Assembly: GCA_028724545.1 (NCBI GenBank)
Contig: JAQYCU010000069.1
Coordinates: 1 to 45,846, forward strand
Direction of reading: 5' to 3'
Length of the DNA: 45,846 nucleotides
Source of the DNA: a bacterium
Lineage (GTDB): Bacteria > Bacillota > Clostridia > Lachnospirales > Lachnospiraceae
Positions 35,386-43,087 of the stretch are shown here, in pieces (position 1 is the first letter of the stretch; each line of letters starts with the position of its first letter). Position numbers and translations under genes: made by a program. The notes below the pieces were generated by a model. That model did not search any database, was not told where the DNA came from, and saw nothing but the letters and a program-made list of their open reading frames with translations.

Positions 35386-36093
35386 ATGATTTATTCACAA
35401 GAAGTAGAAAACATGTGCCCAGTTGCTCAGGGTGTTAACCACGGTTGTGCACCTATCCCAGAAGAAGCAAAATGGGTTAAAGCAAAAGACGTAAAAGATA
35501 TCTCTGGTTTTACACACGGTGTAGGCTGGTGTGCACCACAGCAGGGTGCCTGCAAGTTAACACTGAATGTTAAAGAAGGTATCATTCAGGAAGCATTAGT
35601 AGAAACCATCGGATGTTCAGGTATGACACATTCAGCAGCTATGGCATCTGAAATTCTTCCAGGACGTACTGTTATGGAGGCACTTAACACAGACTTGGTT
35701 TGTGATGCTATTAATACAGCAATGAGAGAATTATTCTTACAGATTGTTTACGGACGTTCACAGAGTGCATTCTCTGAAGATGGTCTTGCAATCGGTGCAG
35801 GTCTGGAAGACCTTGGTAAAGGACTTCGTTCTCAGGTTGGTACAATGTACGGAACTCTGAAAAAAGGACCTCGTTACTTAGAGATGGCTGAAGGTTATGT
35901 TACTGCAATCGCATTAGATGAAGATGACTTAATCATTGGTTACAAGTTCGTTAGCCTGGGTAAGATGACAGACTTCATCAAAAAGGGTGATGACCCTAAC
36001 ACAGCTTGGGAAAAGGCTTGTGGACAGTATGGTCGTGTTGATGATGCTGTTAAGCTCATTGACCCAAGAACGGATGAAGAAATTGCAAAATAA
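35386..36093 (+). CDS. NifU/IscU-like Fe-S scaffold protein of the GGGtGRT pair
   Basis: A 235-residue protein whose N-terminal part carries cysteines at CPVAQGVNHGC and GVGWCAPQQGACK, followed by the IscU/NifU-like LVETIGCSGMTHSAAMASEIL region with a conserved cysteine. It belongs to the Fe-S scaffold-like family that is found next to GGGtGRT genes. Codon use (many GCT, GTT, GAA, GGT) differs from its neighbours and resembles that of highly expressed genes. ATG 35386 has AAAGGAG upstream, and the downstream partner begins 21 bases after its stop. No isc/suf genes are nearby. Exact function unknown. Confidence 0.84.
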   Translation: MIYSQEVENMCPVAQGVNHGCAPIPEEAKWVKAKDVKDISGFTHGVGWCAPQQGACKLTLNVKEGIIQEALVETIGCSGMTHSAAMASEILPGRTVMEALNTDLVCDAINTAMRELFLQIVYGRSQSAFSEDGLAIGAGLEDLGKGLRSQVGTMYGTLKKGPRYLEMAEGYVTAIALDEDDLIIGYKFVSLGKMTDFIKKGDDPNTAWEKACGQYGRVDDAVKLIDPRTDEEIAK

Positions 36094-36114
36094 TAAAAAG
36101 GAGGCAAACGAATA

Positions 36115-37125
36115 ATGGCATTATTTGAATCATATGAAAGAAGAATTGATAAGATTAATAGCGTATTAAACAGCTATGGTATTTCTTCTATCGAAGAAGC
36201 AGAAAAGATAACAAAGGATGCTGGACTTAATGTTTATGACCAGATTAAAGGTATCCAGCCAATTTGTTTTGAAAATGCATGCTGGGCTTATATTGTAGGT
36301 GCAGCTATCGCAATTAAAAAGAACTGCCGTCGTGCAGCAGACGCAGCAGCAGCCATTGGTGAAGGTTTACAGTCTTTCTGTATTCCTGGTTCTGTTGCAG
36401 ATACTCGTAAAGTAGGTTTAGGACATGGTAATCTTGGTAAAATGCTCCTGGAAGAGGAAACAGAGTGTTTCTGCTTCTTAGCAGGACATGAGTCTTTTGC
36501 AGCAGCAGAAGGTGCTATCGGTATTGCTGAAAAGGCAAACAAAGTTCGTAAGAAACCTCTTCGTGTTATCTTAAATGGTCTTGGAAAAGACGCAGCACAG
36601 ATTATTTCTCGTATCAACGGATTTACATTTGTTGAAACAGAGTATGACCCATACACAAATACTGTTAAGGAAGTATTCCGTAAATCATATTCAGACGGAC
36701 TTCGTTCTAAAGTTAACTGCTATGGTGCAAACGATGTTTGTGAAGGTGTAGCAATTATGCACAAAGAGGGCGTTGACGTATCTATCACAGGTAACTCAAC
36801 AAACCCTACAAGATTCCAGCATCCAGTAGCAGGTACTTACAAGAAGGAATGTATCGAGCAGGGTAAAAAGTACTTCTCTGTAGCTTCTGGTGGTGGTACA
36901 GGCCGTACCCTTCATCCAGATAATATGGCAGCAGGTCCTGCTTCTTATGGTATGACAGATACATTAGGACGTATGCATTCTGACGCTCAGTTTGCAGGTT
37001 CTTCTTCTGTACCAGCTCACGTAGAGATGATGGGACTGATTGGTGCAGGTAACAACCCAATGGTTGGTATGACTGTAGCCGTAGCTGTAGCCGTTCAGGA
37101 AGCAGCAGATGCTGGTAAGTTTTAA
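36115..37125 (+). CDS. GGGtGRT protein
   Basis: A 336-residue protein containing the motif that names the family, SGGGTGRTLHPD (about residues 261-272). It is soluble, Gly/Ala-rich, with many cysteines (ICFENACWAY, NCRR, CFCFLAG, VNCYGANDVC) that could ligate Fe-S clusters. The family is always seen with the NifU-like protein encoded just upstream, and mostly in strict anaerobes; to my knowledge its activity is not established. The strong AAAGGAGG site and highly biased codons suggest abundant protein. A terminator follows at 37204. Confidence 0.9.
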   Translation: MALFESYERRIDKINSVLNSYGISSIEEAEKITKDAGLNVYDQIKGIQPICFENACWAYIVGAAIAIKKNCRRAADAAAAIGEGLQSFCIPGSVADTRKVGLGHGNLGKMLLEEETECFCFLAGHESFAAAEGAIGIAEKANKVRKKPLRVILNGLGKDAAQIISRINGFTFVETEYDPYTNTVKEVFRKSYSDGLRSKVNCYGANDVCEGVAIMHKEGVDVSITGNSTNPTRFQHPVAGTYKKECIEQGKKYFSVASGGGTGRTLHPDNMAAGPASYGMTDTLGRMHSDAQFAGSSSVPAHVEMMGLIGAGNNPMVGMTVAVAVAVQEAADAGKF

Positions 37126-37203
37126 TTATAGGGATATGTTATTGCATTAACTGTTATATTATGACAGAAGATGTCACATATCAAATATTAAGTATTACAT
37201 TCA

Positions 37204-37237
37204 GAAAGGGTACCGAGAAAAATTACGGTATCCTTTC
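37204..37237 (+). terminator. Terminator after the GGGtGRT gene
   Basis: GAAAGGGTACCG (37204-37215) pairs with CGGTATCCTTTC (37226-37237), one G·T pair, and CGTTCTT follows. The T run is interrupted, so read-through into the PilZ gene is possible. Confidence 0.65.
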
Positions 37238-37259
37238 GTTCTTATGGGGAGTTAAGGTA

Positions 37260-37898
37260 ATGAAATTATCAGAATTTGGGGTTGGAACACAGGTATCAAT
37301 CCGTTCCAGCAAAGGTTTAAAAAATATTACATTTACAACAGAAATTATTGACATCAAAGAAGATAAAGTCTTTGTAAAGCCAATTCTTGTCAATGGACAG
37401 GCTGTTGGATTTAATGCACCGGATATTATCAATGTGGTTACGGTCAATCGCAAAGACAAAGCTTATTTATATAATAGTATAAAAATTACATATGTTATGA
37501 GCCCGAAGCTGCCTGATGGCAGTGCACATTGTATTGCAACCACAGAAGAAGAAAATGTTACCCCTGTAAACCGGCGAAATTATTATCGTGTATTTATGGG
37601 AATTGTGGGTAAGATGCAGACAGGATTCCACAAAGAGCCTTCGGAAATAACGATACGGGATTTGAGCGCCAAAGGAATTGGCATTATCTGTCCACGCAGT
37701 GCTGAAGTGGAAGTCGGCTCAGAAATTTATGTTTCTTTTCATGACAGGGATACCAATACAAAGTTTAAAATAAAGTGTACGGTTGTCCGTTGCACCAGAG
37801 TAGATGCCAGTACTGTGCTTTGTGGCTGTCAATTGCCAAAATTCAGTGATTCTCTCAGCCGGTATGTGGCGAAAAAGCAACAAAGAAACAGAAAGTAA
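37260..37898 (+). CDS. PilZ-domain protein (probable c-di-GMP receptor)
   Basis: A 212-residue protein with an N-terminal beta-barrel of YcgR type (about 1-95) and a C-terminal PilZ domain. The two c-di-GMP-binding motifs are present: the RRNYYRV arginine stretch (about 104-110) and the DLSAKGIG motif (about 134-141). Such proteins alter motility or exopolysaccharide production when c-di-GMP is bound. No flagellar genes are in the window; the next gene encodes a large membrane protein that might be a glycan-related target. ATG 37260 has GGGGAG eight bases upstream. Confidence 0.86.
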   Translation: MKLSEFGVGTQVSIRSSKGLKNITFTTEIIDIKEDKVFVKPILVNGQAVGFNAPDIINVVTVNRKDKAYLYNSIKITYVMSPKLPDGSAHCIATTEEENVTPVNRRNYYRVFMGIVGKMQTGFHKEPSEITIRDLSAKGIGIICPRSAEVEVGSEIYVSFHDRDTNTKFKIKCTVVRCTRVDASTVLCGCQLPKFSDSLSRYVAKKQQRNRK

Positions 37899-37970
37899 CT
37901 GTGATGAAACTGTTCCGGCTAGTGCTTGTATATCTAAACAGTAGCCGGACGGTAAAAAATGACAAGAATA

Positions 37971-38002
37971 GGGTATGTATATTTTTTTAAATATGCATAC
38001 CC
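37971..38002 (+). terminator. Terminator between the PilZ and large membrane-protein genes
   Basis: GGGTATGTATATTT (37971-37984) pairs over 14 bp, with one G·T pair, with AAATATGCATACCC (37989-38002), around a TTTT loop. A short T run (TTTG) follows. Confidence 0.7.
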
Positions 38003-38039
38003 TTTGTAGCATAGATTTTTTGGAAAAATGGAGATTATT

Positions 38040-40184
38040 ATGATTGGAATTTTATATTTTTTTGCATTTCAATTGTTAGGAATGATTAGTATCCGTTTGC
38101 TGTTTTCAAAAGAAACAAATGGATTTTGTATCTTATTAGGAAGTGTGGCAGGTAGTTTTTTCCTTCAATGGCTGCCGGTTATTTTTGCATTCTTCTTTGG
38201 TTTTGGATATCTGGCACATGGTCTGGTTATTTTAACTGCTTTCTGTCTGTTTTTGATGATTCTTTGCTATCGTATGCGGCAGAAAACATCCACTTCGGGC
38301 AGAGAAGTGAGGGGAAATCAGCAGAAAGAAACTGCCATTGTAGGTTTCCACAAAGGAAACGTTTCTATTTTTCAACTGATAAAAAAGCATCCTTGTGCTA
38401 TTTTTATCGGATTGCTGTACCTGTATATGGTAGTTGTGCTCTGGCATCATACACTTACCGTAAAAGATGGTGCCTATATGACAGGACAATGTACATATGG
38501 TGATATGAATATGCATCTTGGATTTATTACAAGCATTGCCAGACAGGGAATCTTTCCACCGGAATATTCTATTTTGCCGGGAACACGGCTGGCATATCCG
38601 TTTTTATCAGACAGTATTTCTTCCAGTCTGTATCTGCTCGGAACTTCTTTGAAACTGTCCTATCTGATACCAATGTATATTGCTTTATTACAGGTGTTTT
38701 TTGGTGTTTATTTATTGGCACAGTATTTGCTGAAGGACAAATGGAAACCATTTTTGGCGTGTATTTTGTTCTTTCTGAACGGTGGTTTTGGCATCTGCTA
38801 TTTTATTAGCAATGGATTTCAGGATACAAATTTCACCAGAATTTTTACGGAATTTTATCAGACGCCTACCAATTATGTGGACCAGAACATACAATGGCAT
38901 AATGTTCTGGTAGATATGTTGATTCCACAACGTGCTACGCTTTTTGGCTGGGCAATCCTGTTTCCATTGCTCTATTTGCTGATAAAAGCGTGGAAAGAGC
39001 AGAAACAGTGGTATTTTATACCGGCAGGCATACTGGCAGGCGGACTGCCTTTGATTCATACGCATTCTTTTCTGGCATTGGGCGTACTGTGCTGTGGCTT
39101 TTTATTGCTGAATGCAAAAGAAAATATTGTCACAAAGAAAAAATCAATTACCATATGGATGCGCATTGTAATTATGGCTGTTATTTTAACGGTCCTTAGC
39201 CTGCTTAGCATCAAAATGAATTCGGATGCGCCACTTGGTAACAATATTATTTTTGCAATGGGTCTTATTTTAATCATTGCATTTTTAGCATACCTTGTGT
39301 ACGTCTGTTGCAAAGGTTTTAGTAAGCAACTTCTGCTGACGTGGGGTGTGTTCTTAGCTGTTGTACTGGCACTTGCATTGCCACAGCTGCTTGCATTTAC
39401 GTTTCGACAGGCAGTGGGGGAACAATTTACCCGTGGTGGCTTTAACTGGGCAAATTCGGGCGATAATTACATTATATTTGCCATAAAGAACTATGGCATA
39501 ATGTTCTTCCTTGTAATTGCCGTATTCCTATCCGAAAATGAAAAGCAAAAGAAAATAATGCTTCCATCGGCTTTTTTATGGCTGATTTCAGAATTTATTA
39601 TTTTCCAACCAAATGTATATGATAATAACAAGCTGTTGCTGGTTGCCTATCTGTTTTTCTGCATTGCCGTTTCTGATTTTATATGCGATAAACTGCAAAA
39701 AATAAGAGAAAGTTTCATCTTATATTATGGAGGAATTGCACTGCTTATTTTCTTAGGCTCCATTTCTGCAATCCTGACAATGGCAAGAGAAGCTGTTTCG
39801 GAATATGAATTATATAGCAAAGGTTATGCAGAAGCAGCAGCATTTATAGAAAAAGAAACAAAACCATCTGACTTGCTGCTGACAGCGACAAATCATAATA
39901 ATGCAGTGGCTTCCCTTACCGGGCGTAACATTGTGTGTGGTTCCAGCTCTTTCTTGTATTATCACGGCGTTGATTATGCCCAGAATGAAGCAGATGTTAA
40001 AACAATGTATGAAGATTCTGAGAAAAGGGATGCGCTGTTAGAGCAATATGGTGTAGACTATATTGTACTTGGGCCTAATGAATTATTTACATATTTAATT
40101 ACGGATTATAAGAGTATGCTTGAAAAGTATCCTGTTTGTTTCCAAAAGGATGATGTTGTTATATTGAAAGTAACAGACGGGTAA
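38040..40184 (+). CDS. Large polytopic membrane protein, GT-C glycosyltransferase-like
   Basis: A 714-residue protein with a dozen or so membrane helices and a soluble C-terminal domain (about 590-714). An early extracytoplasmic loop contains GDMNMHLGFI near residue 155, resembling the acidic catalytic loop of GT-C glycosyltransferases, which use lipid-linked sugars. The C-terminal part (AAAFIEKETKPSDLLLTAT, VDYIVLGPNE) resembles the soluble domain seen in such proteins. I do not recognise a named family. ATG 38040 is preferred over 38028 because GGAG lies six bases upstream. A role in cell-surface glycan synthesis is inference. Confidence 0.65.
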   Translation: MIGILYFFAFQLLGMISIRLLFSKETNGFCILLGSVAGSFFLQWLPVIFAFFFGFGYLAHGLVILTAFCLFLMILCYRMRQKTSTSGREVRGNQQKETAIVGFHKGNVSIFQLIKKHPCAIFIGLLYLYMVVVLWHHTLTVKDGAYMTGQCTYGDMNMHLGFITSIARQGIFPPEYSILPGTRLAYPFLSDSISSSLYLLGTSLKLSYLIPMYIALLQVFFGVYLLAQYLLKDKWKPFLACILFFLNGGFGICYFISNGFQDTNFTRIFTEFYQTPTNYVDQNIQWHNVLVDMLIPQRATLFGWAILFPLLYLLIKAWKEQKQWYFIPAGILAGGLPLIHTHSFLALGVLCCGFLLLNAKENIVTKKKSITIWMRIVIMAVILTVLSLLSIKMNSDAPLGNNIIFAMGLILIIAFLAYLVYVCCKGFSKQLLLTWGVFLAVVLALALPQLLAFTFRQAVGEQFTRGGFNWANSGDNYIIFAIKNYGIMFFLVIAVFLSENEKQKKIMLPSAFLWLISEFIIFQPNVYDNNKLLLVAYLFFCIAVSDFICDKLQKIRESFILYYGGIALLIFLGSISAILTMAREAVSEYELYSKGYAEAAAFIEKETKPSDLLLTATNHNNAVASLTGRNIVCGSSSFLYYHGVDYAQNEADVKTMYEDSEKRDALLEQYGVDYIVLGPNELFTYLITDYKSMLEKYPVCFQKDDVVILKVTDG

Positions 40185-40496
40185 AATATAGTGGTTACAT
40201 AGAAATGACGGGTAAAAAGAATGCCGGCAACATAACAGTAAAAAATATCAGAGTCGGTCTGTTAAAGCGCTTTTTTGTTTATAATAAAAATGATATAATA
40301 CAGTAAGAATGTTGCAGAATACCGTGCTGTGGTAAGGTTTTATGCAATGAGAATGTGAAAATAGAAAAAAGAAAGAAACGATAAAATGAAAAAGAAGAAC
40401 AGATGATAAAATGAAGAAATAGAAGTGACAAATCGAAAATAGTAAAAAGAAAAATCGAAAGAAGCAAATAGAAGTAAATAGAAGGGGGAAAATAAA
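40185..40496. other. Non-coding A/G-rich stretch with a promoter
   Basis: No gene found. An extended -10 TGATATAAT (TATAAT at 40294-40299) gives the likely start of the next transcript, though its -35 is only a T run. Downstream, from about 40350 to 40490, the plus strand is almost pure purine/A-rich, with recurring GATAAAATGAA- and AATAGAAGT-like words, a low-complexity leader of about 190 bases. Confidence 0.55.
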
Positions 40497-40916
40497 ATGC
40501 AGTTAATCCATAAAGACCGTGCCGAAAAATTCAAAGAAAAAGTCTGTCCGGATTGTAATCAGCTGCTTTCTGAACTGTATCCGGATGAGTTGTGTCCATT
40601 ATGTAAAGAACGCCATCTTTTTAATGACGTCCGTGATTATATTCGTGAAAATGATGTCCGTGAGCATGAAGTGGCAGAACATTTTAATATTCCGATATCA
40701 AAAGTAAGAGGATGGATTCGGGAAGGCAGGATACAGTATAAGGGTGATACTGCAAAAAGCATTACAGGAGTCCATTGCCGTATTTGTGGAAAACCAATTT
40801 CGTTTGGTGTGACCTGTGCAGAATGTCATTCGCTGGAAACTCTGCAGGTGGTGGCTGCAAGCAAAAAAGCAGAAGCAGAAGAGATGCGATTTCTTGGAAA
40901 AAACCGGGTAGAATAG
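40497..40916 (+). CDS. Zinc-ribbon / helix-turn-helix protein (YvyF-like)
   Basis: A 139-residue protein with a first zinc knuckle (CPDC at 18-21, CPLC at 34-37), a MerR/excisionase-like helix-turn-helix (about 50-85, VAEHFNIPISKVRGWIREGRIQYKG), a second zinc knuckle (CRICGKPI, CAEC) and a basic helical tail. The first two parts resemble YvyF, the small protein of Bacillus flagellar loci, but no flagellar genes are near. It could bind DNA or RNA. AAGGGGG precedes the ATG. Confidence 0.75.
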   Translation: MQLIHKDRAEKFKEKVCPDCNQLLSELYPDELCPLCKERHLFNDVRDYIRENDVREHEVAEHFNIPISKVRGWIREGRIQYKGDTAKSITGVHCRICGKPISFGVTCAECHSLETLQVVAASKKAEAEEMRFLGKNRVE

Positions 40917-41045
40917 CCAAAATCCTGTATTTTCGGGCTGAAAAGCGAGGTAAATTTTCCCAAAATACTTGTATTTCCCAAAATCTTCTATTATAATCAA
41001 TTATGTTGATTTTATTTAGTAAAGCAGAAACAAGGAGTAAAACAA

Positions 41046-41423
41046 ATGAACAGTAATGTAAAATTGGAAGAAATCTTAAATGGTTATAAGGTTGGTGAAC
41101 TGAAGGAATTGGCAAAAGTTGCCGGTGCCACAGGATATTCCAAATTAAAGAAAGCAGAATTAGTAGAGGTTGTAGCAGAACAGTTACAGAGTGTAGATGT
41201 TACAACACTTGATATTGCTGATGAAATCAAAGATATTTTAGTACCTGCAAAGAAAGAGTCTGCTAAGACAGAAAAAGAAGAAAAGACAGAGGCAAAACCG
41301 GTAGCTGCTGTACAGCCTGCCAAGTCATTTATCAGACCTGCAGGAAGCAGAAAGATTTATCCAAATGAGCCATGCCCATGTGGAAGTGGTATGAAATATA
41401 AAAGATGCTGTGGCAGAAGATAA
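41046..41423 (+). CDS. Rho-N/SAP-like plus SEC-C motif protein
   Basis: A 125-residue protein. The N-terminus ([21 protein letters not shown], then [13 protein letters not shown]) resembles the Rho N-terminal/SAP helix-extended nucleic-acid-binding fold; a Lys/Glu/Ala linker follows; the C-terminus [19 protein letters not shown] is a SEC-C zinc-binding motif, known from SecA where it contacts SecB or ribosomes. The combination suggests a small nucleic-acid- or ribosome-associated adaptor. It lies 129 bases after the zinc-ribbon gene. Confidence 0.84.
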   Translation: MNSNVKLEEILNGYKVGELKELAKVAGATGYSKLKKAELVEVVAEQLQSVDVTTLDIADEIKDILVPAKKESAKTEKEEKTEAKPVAAVQPAKSFIRPAGSRKIYPNEPCPCGSGMKYKRCCGRR

Positions 41424-41488
41424 TCTGCTGTCTGACATAGACAAAACAGCTGGTTTTTAACCACAAAAATAGAATAAAATTAAAATAG

Positions 41489-41563
41489 AAAGTGTTATGG
41501 AGTATATACTTCCTTTTACGGTATCCAACAAGGAGAGCATATTACTAACTATAGCACTTTTTT
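41489..41563 (+). ncRNA. Structured RNA-like element ending in a terminator
   Basis: AAAGTGTTAT (41489-41498) pairs with ATAGCACTTT (41551-41560) over 10 bp with one G·U, and the T run TTTTTT starts within it, as in an intrinsic terminator. The 52 bases enclosed are not a simple loop: GGAGTAT/ATACTTCC and TCCTT/AAGGA offer competing inner stems. It may be the end of the SEC-C transcript, an attenuator, or a small RNA. I could not match it to a known riboswitch. Confidence 0.5.
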
Positions 41564-41686
41564 GTTTGAATTTTTTCCTATTGAAAAATCAAATAAAAAT
41601 TAATGTATTACTTTCATTTTCTAAATAAAAAGTTATTATGTGGTTTGAATTTTTATACGCAAATGTAATTTTATAACAAAAAAAAA

Positions 41687-41764
41687 CGAAAATTTGTTCG
41701 ATTTTGTATTGACAAACATTTGTTTGGGTGTTATAGTATTCACATAGAAACAAACAGATGTTCG
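41687..41764 (+). promoter_or_regulatory. SOS promoter with three LexA-type boxes
   Basis: TTGACA (41709-41714), 17 bases, TATAGT (41732-41737). Three boxes of the Firmicutes CGAAC-N4-GTTCG type: CGAAAATTTGTTCG (41687-41700) upstream, CAAACATTTGTTTG (41713-41726, a perfect palindrome) between -35 and -10, and CAAACAGATGTTCG (41751-41764) after the start site. Confidence 0.82.
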
Positions 41765-41782
41765 TCAACAGGAGGTACTATT

Positions 41783-42121
41783 ATGAAGACTGTAAAAATA
41801 GAATTATCTTATACATTTATATATCGTATGATTGTTTTTTTACTTATCCTTGCGATGCTTGGTTTTACGGCATCACATATCGCAGCAGCATATTCTTCTG
41901 AAGCAAAGGCTGCAAATCAGCAGGAACTTAGTTTTAAATCTGTTAAAGTATCTACGAATGATACCTTATGGAGTATCGCTAAGGAAAATTATTCTGCCGA
42001 ATATGGTACATTTAAAGAATATGTGCAGGAAATTATGCGTTGTAATTCGTTATCATCAGAGGATATCAATGCTGGAAGTTCGTTGATTATACCTATCTAT
42101 ATTTCTGGTAACCCAGCTTGA
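41783..42121 (+). CDS. YneA-like SOS cell-division suppressor (LysM protein)
   Basis: A 112-residue protein with one N-terminal membrane segment (about 14-34) and a LysM domain (about 50-106, VKVSTNDTLWSIAKENYSAE ... LIIPI). This layout, plus three LexA boxes at the promoter, matches YneA of Bacillus, which is induced by DNA damage, sits outside the membrane and delays septation. In many Firmicutes it lies beside lexA; here lexA is absent from the window. AGGAGG precedes ATG 41783. Sequence identity to YneA itself is not claimed. Confidence 0.84.
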   Translation: MKTVKIELSYTFIYRMIVFLLILAMLGFTASHIAAAYSSEAKAANQQELSFKSVKVSTNDTLWSIAKENYSAEYGTFKEYVQEIMRCNSLSSEDINAGSSLIIPIYISGNPA

Positions 42122-42123
42122 TA

Positions 42124-42840
42124 TTATTTTTCATATCCTTCCAGATTGCTTGTGATAATGGCATGGAAGAGTCTGTCCTTTGCACCGGGATGTTCTTTGT
42201 TTAACTGGCGCACCAGATTTTTTGCATATTCCCGTTTGGTATAACCGTCTGCCGGACAGGGATTCTTTTGTACCGGCAGATGATACTTATTTTGAAATCC
42301 TATAATATCTCTTTCTTCCATATAAATAAAAGGCCGGATTAAAGTTAAGTCCATACGGTCAAGATATGTTTTCGGAGGAAATACATAAAAATGTCCCTCA
42401 AATAGAAGAGAGAGCAGTAGTGTTTCAACGAAATCATCTTTATGATGAGCATAGGCAATTTTATTACAACCCAAATCTTTTGCTTTTGTATTTAATGCAC
42501 CTTTTCGCATTTTTGCACAAAGGGAACAAGGATTACTTTCTTTTCTTTCCTCAAATACGATTTTACCAATCTCGCTTTTTACTTCATAAAAAGGAACTTT
42601 TTGTTCTTCACATAGCTGACGGATAGCCGATAAATCCATTCCTTCAAAACCTAAATTTACACATATTGCAACTAATTCAAATCTTTTAGGATAGAACCGT
42701 CTTAGACCTGAAAGTGCATATAATAATGCCAGGCTGTCTTTCCCACCGGAAATACCGATTGCTATTTTATCATTTTCTTCAATTAAGTTATAATCGTCAA
42801 TGGCCCTGCGAGTATAACTCATCAGCTGTTGTAATTTCAT
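42124..42840 (-). CDS. TtcA-family tRNA 2-thiolation-type PP-loop ATPase
   Basis: A 238-residue N-type ATP pyrophosphatase. The PP-loop GISGGKDSLALLYAL lies at residues 29-43, and paired cysteines in NPCSLCAKMRKGAL plus CPADGYTKR are those that bind the catalytic [4Fe-4S] cluster in TtcA, which makes 2-thiocytidine at tRNA position 32. The protein is shorter than E. coli TtcA, as in the Firmicutes branch. Its stop is two bases from the end of the convergent YneA-like gene, with no terminator between, so the transcripts overlap. AGGGG lies before the ATG. Confidence 0.88.
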   Translation of the reverse strand: MKLQQLMSYTRRAIDDYNLIEENDKIAIGISGGKDSLALLYALSGLRRFYPKRFELVAICVNLGFEGMDLSAIRQLCEEQKVPFYEVKSEIGKIVFEERKESNPCSLCAKMRKGALNTKAKDLGCNKIAYAHHKDDFVETLLLSLLFEGHFYVFPPKTYLDRMDLTLIRPFIYMEERDIIGFQNKYHLPVQKNPCPADGYTKREYAKNLVRQLNKEHPGAKDRLFHAIITSNLEGYEK

Positions 42841-43087
42841 AAGAAACCCCTTTCCAGTGTGTTATGGTATATATTTTGTATTGGCTATTTTCAATTTTTT
42901 GCCTTGATTTTGCTATCATTTTCTATTATATTAAAAAACAGGTGTGTTAAAAATCCAATACTATAATTTTGCTTTTTTATACTACACGATTTTAAAAGAA
43001 TGTGCAAGATAGCAAGATAGAAAAGAAGCAGATACCATCGATGCAGATGGTTGATTACAAGAGCAGATTTGGCAGGAGAAAGATGAT

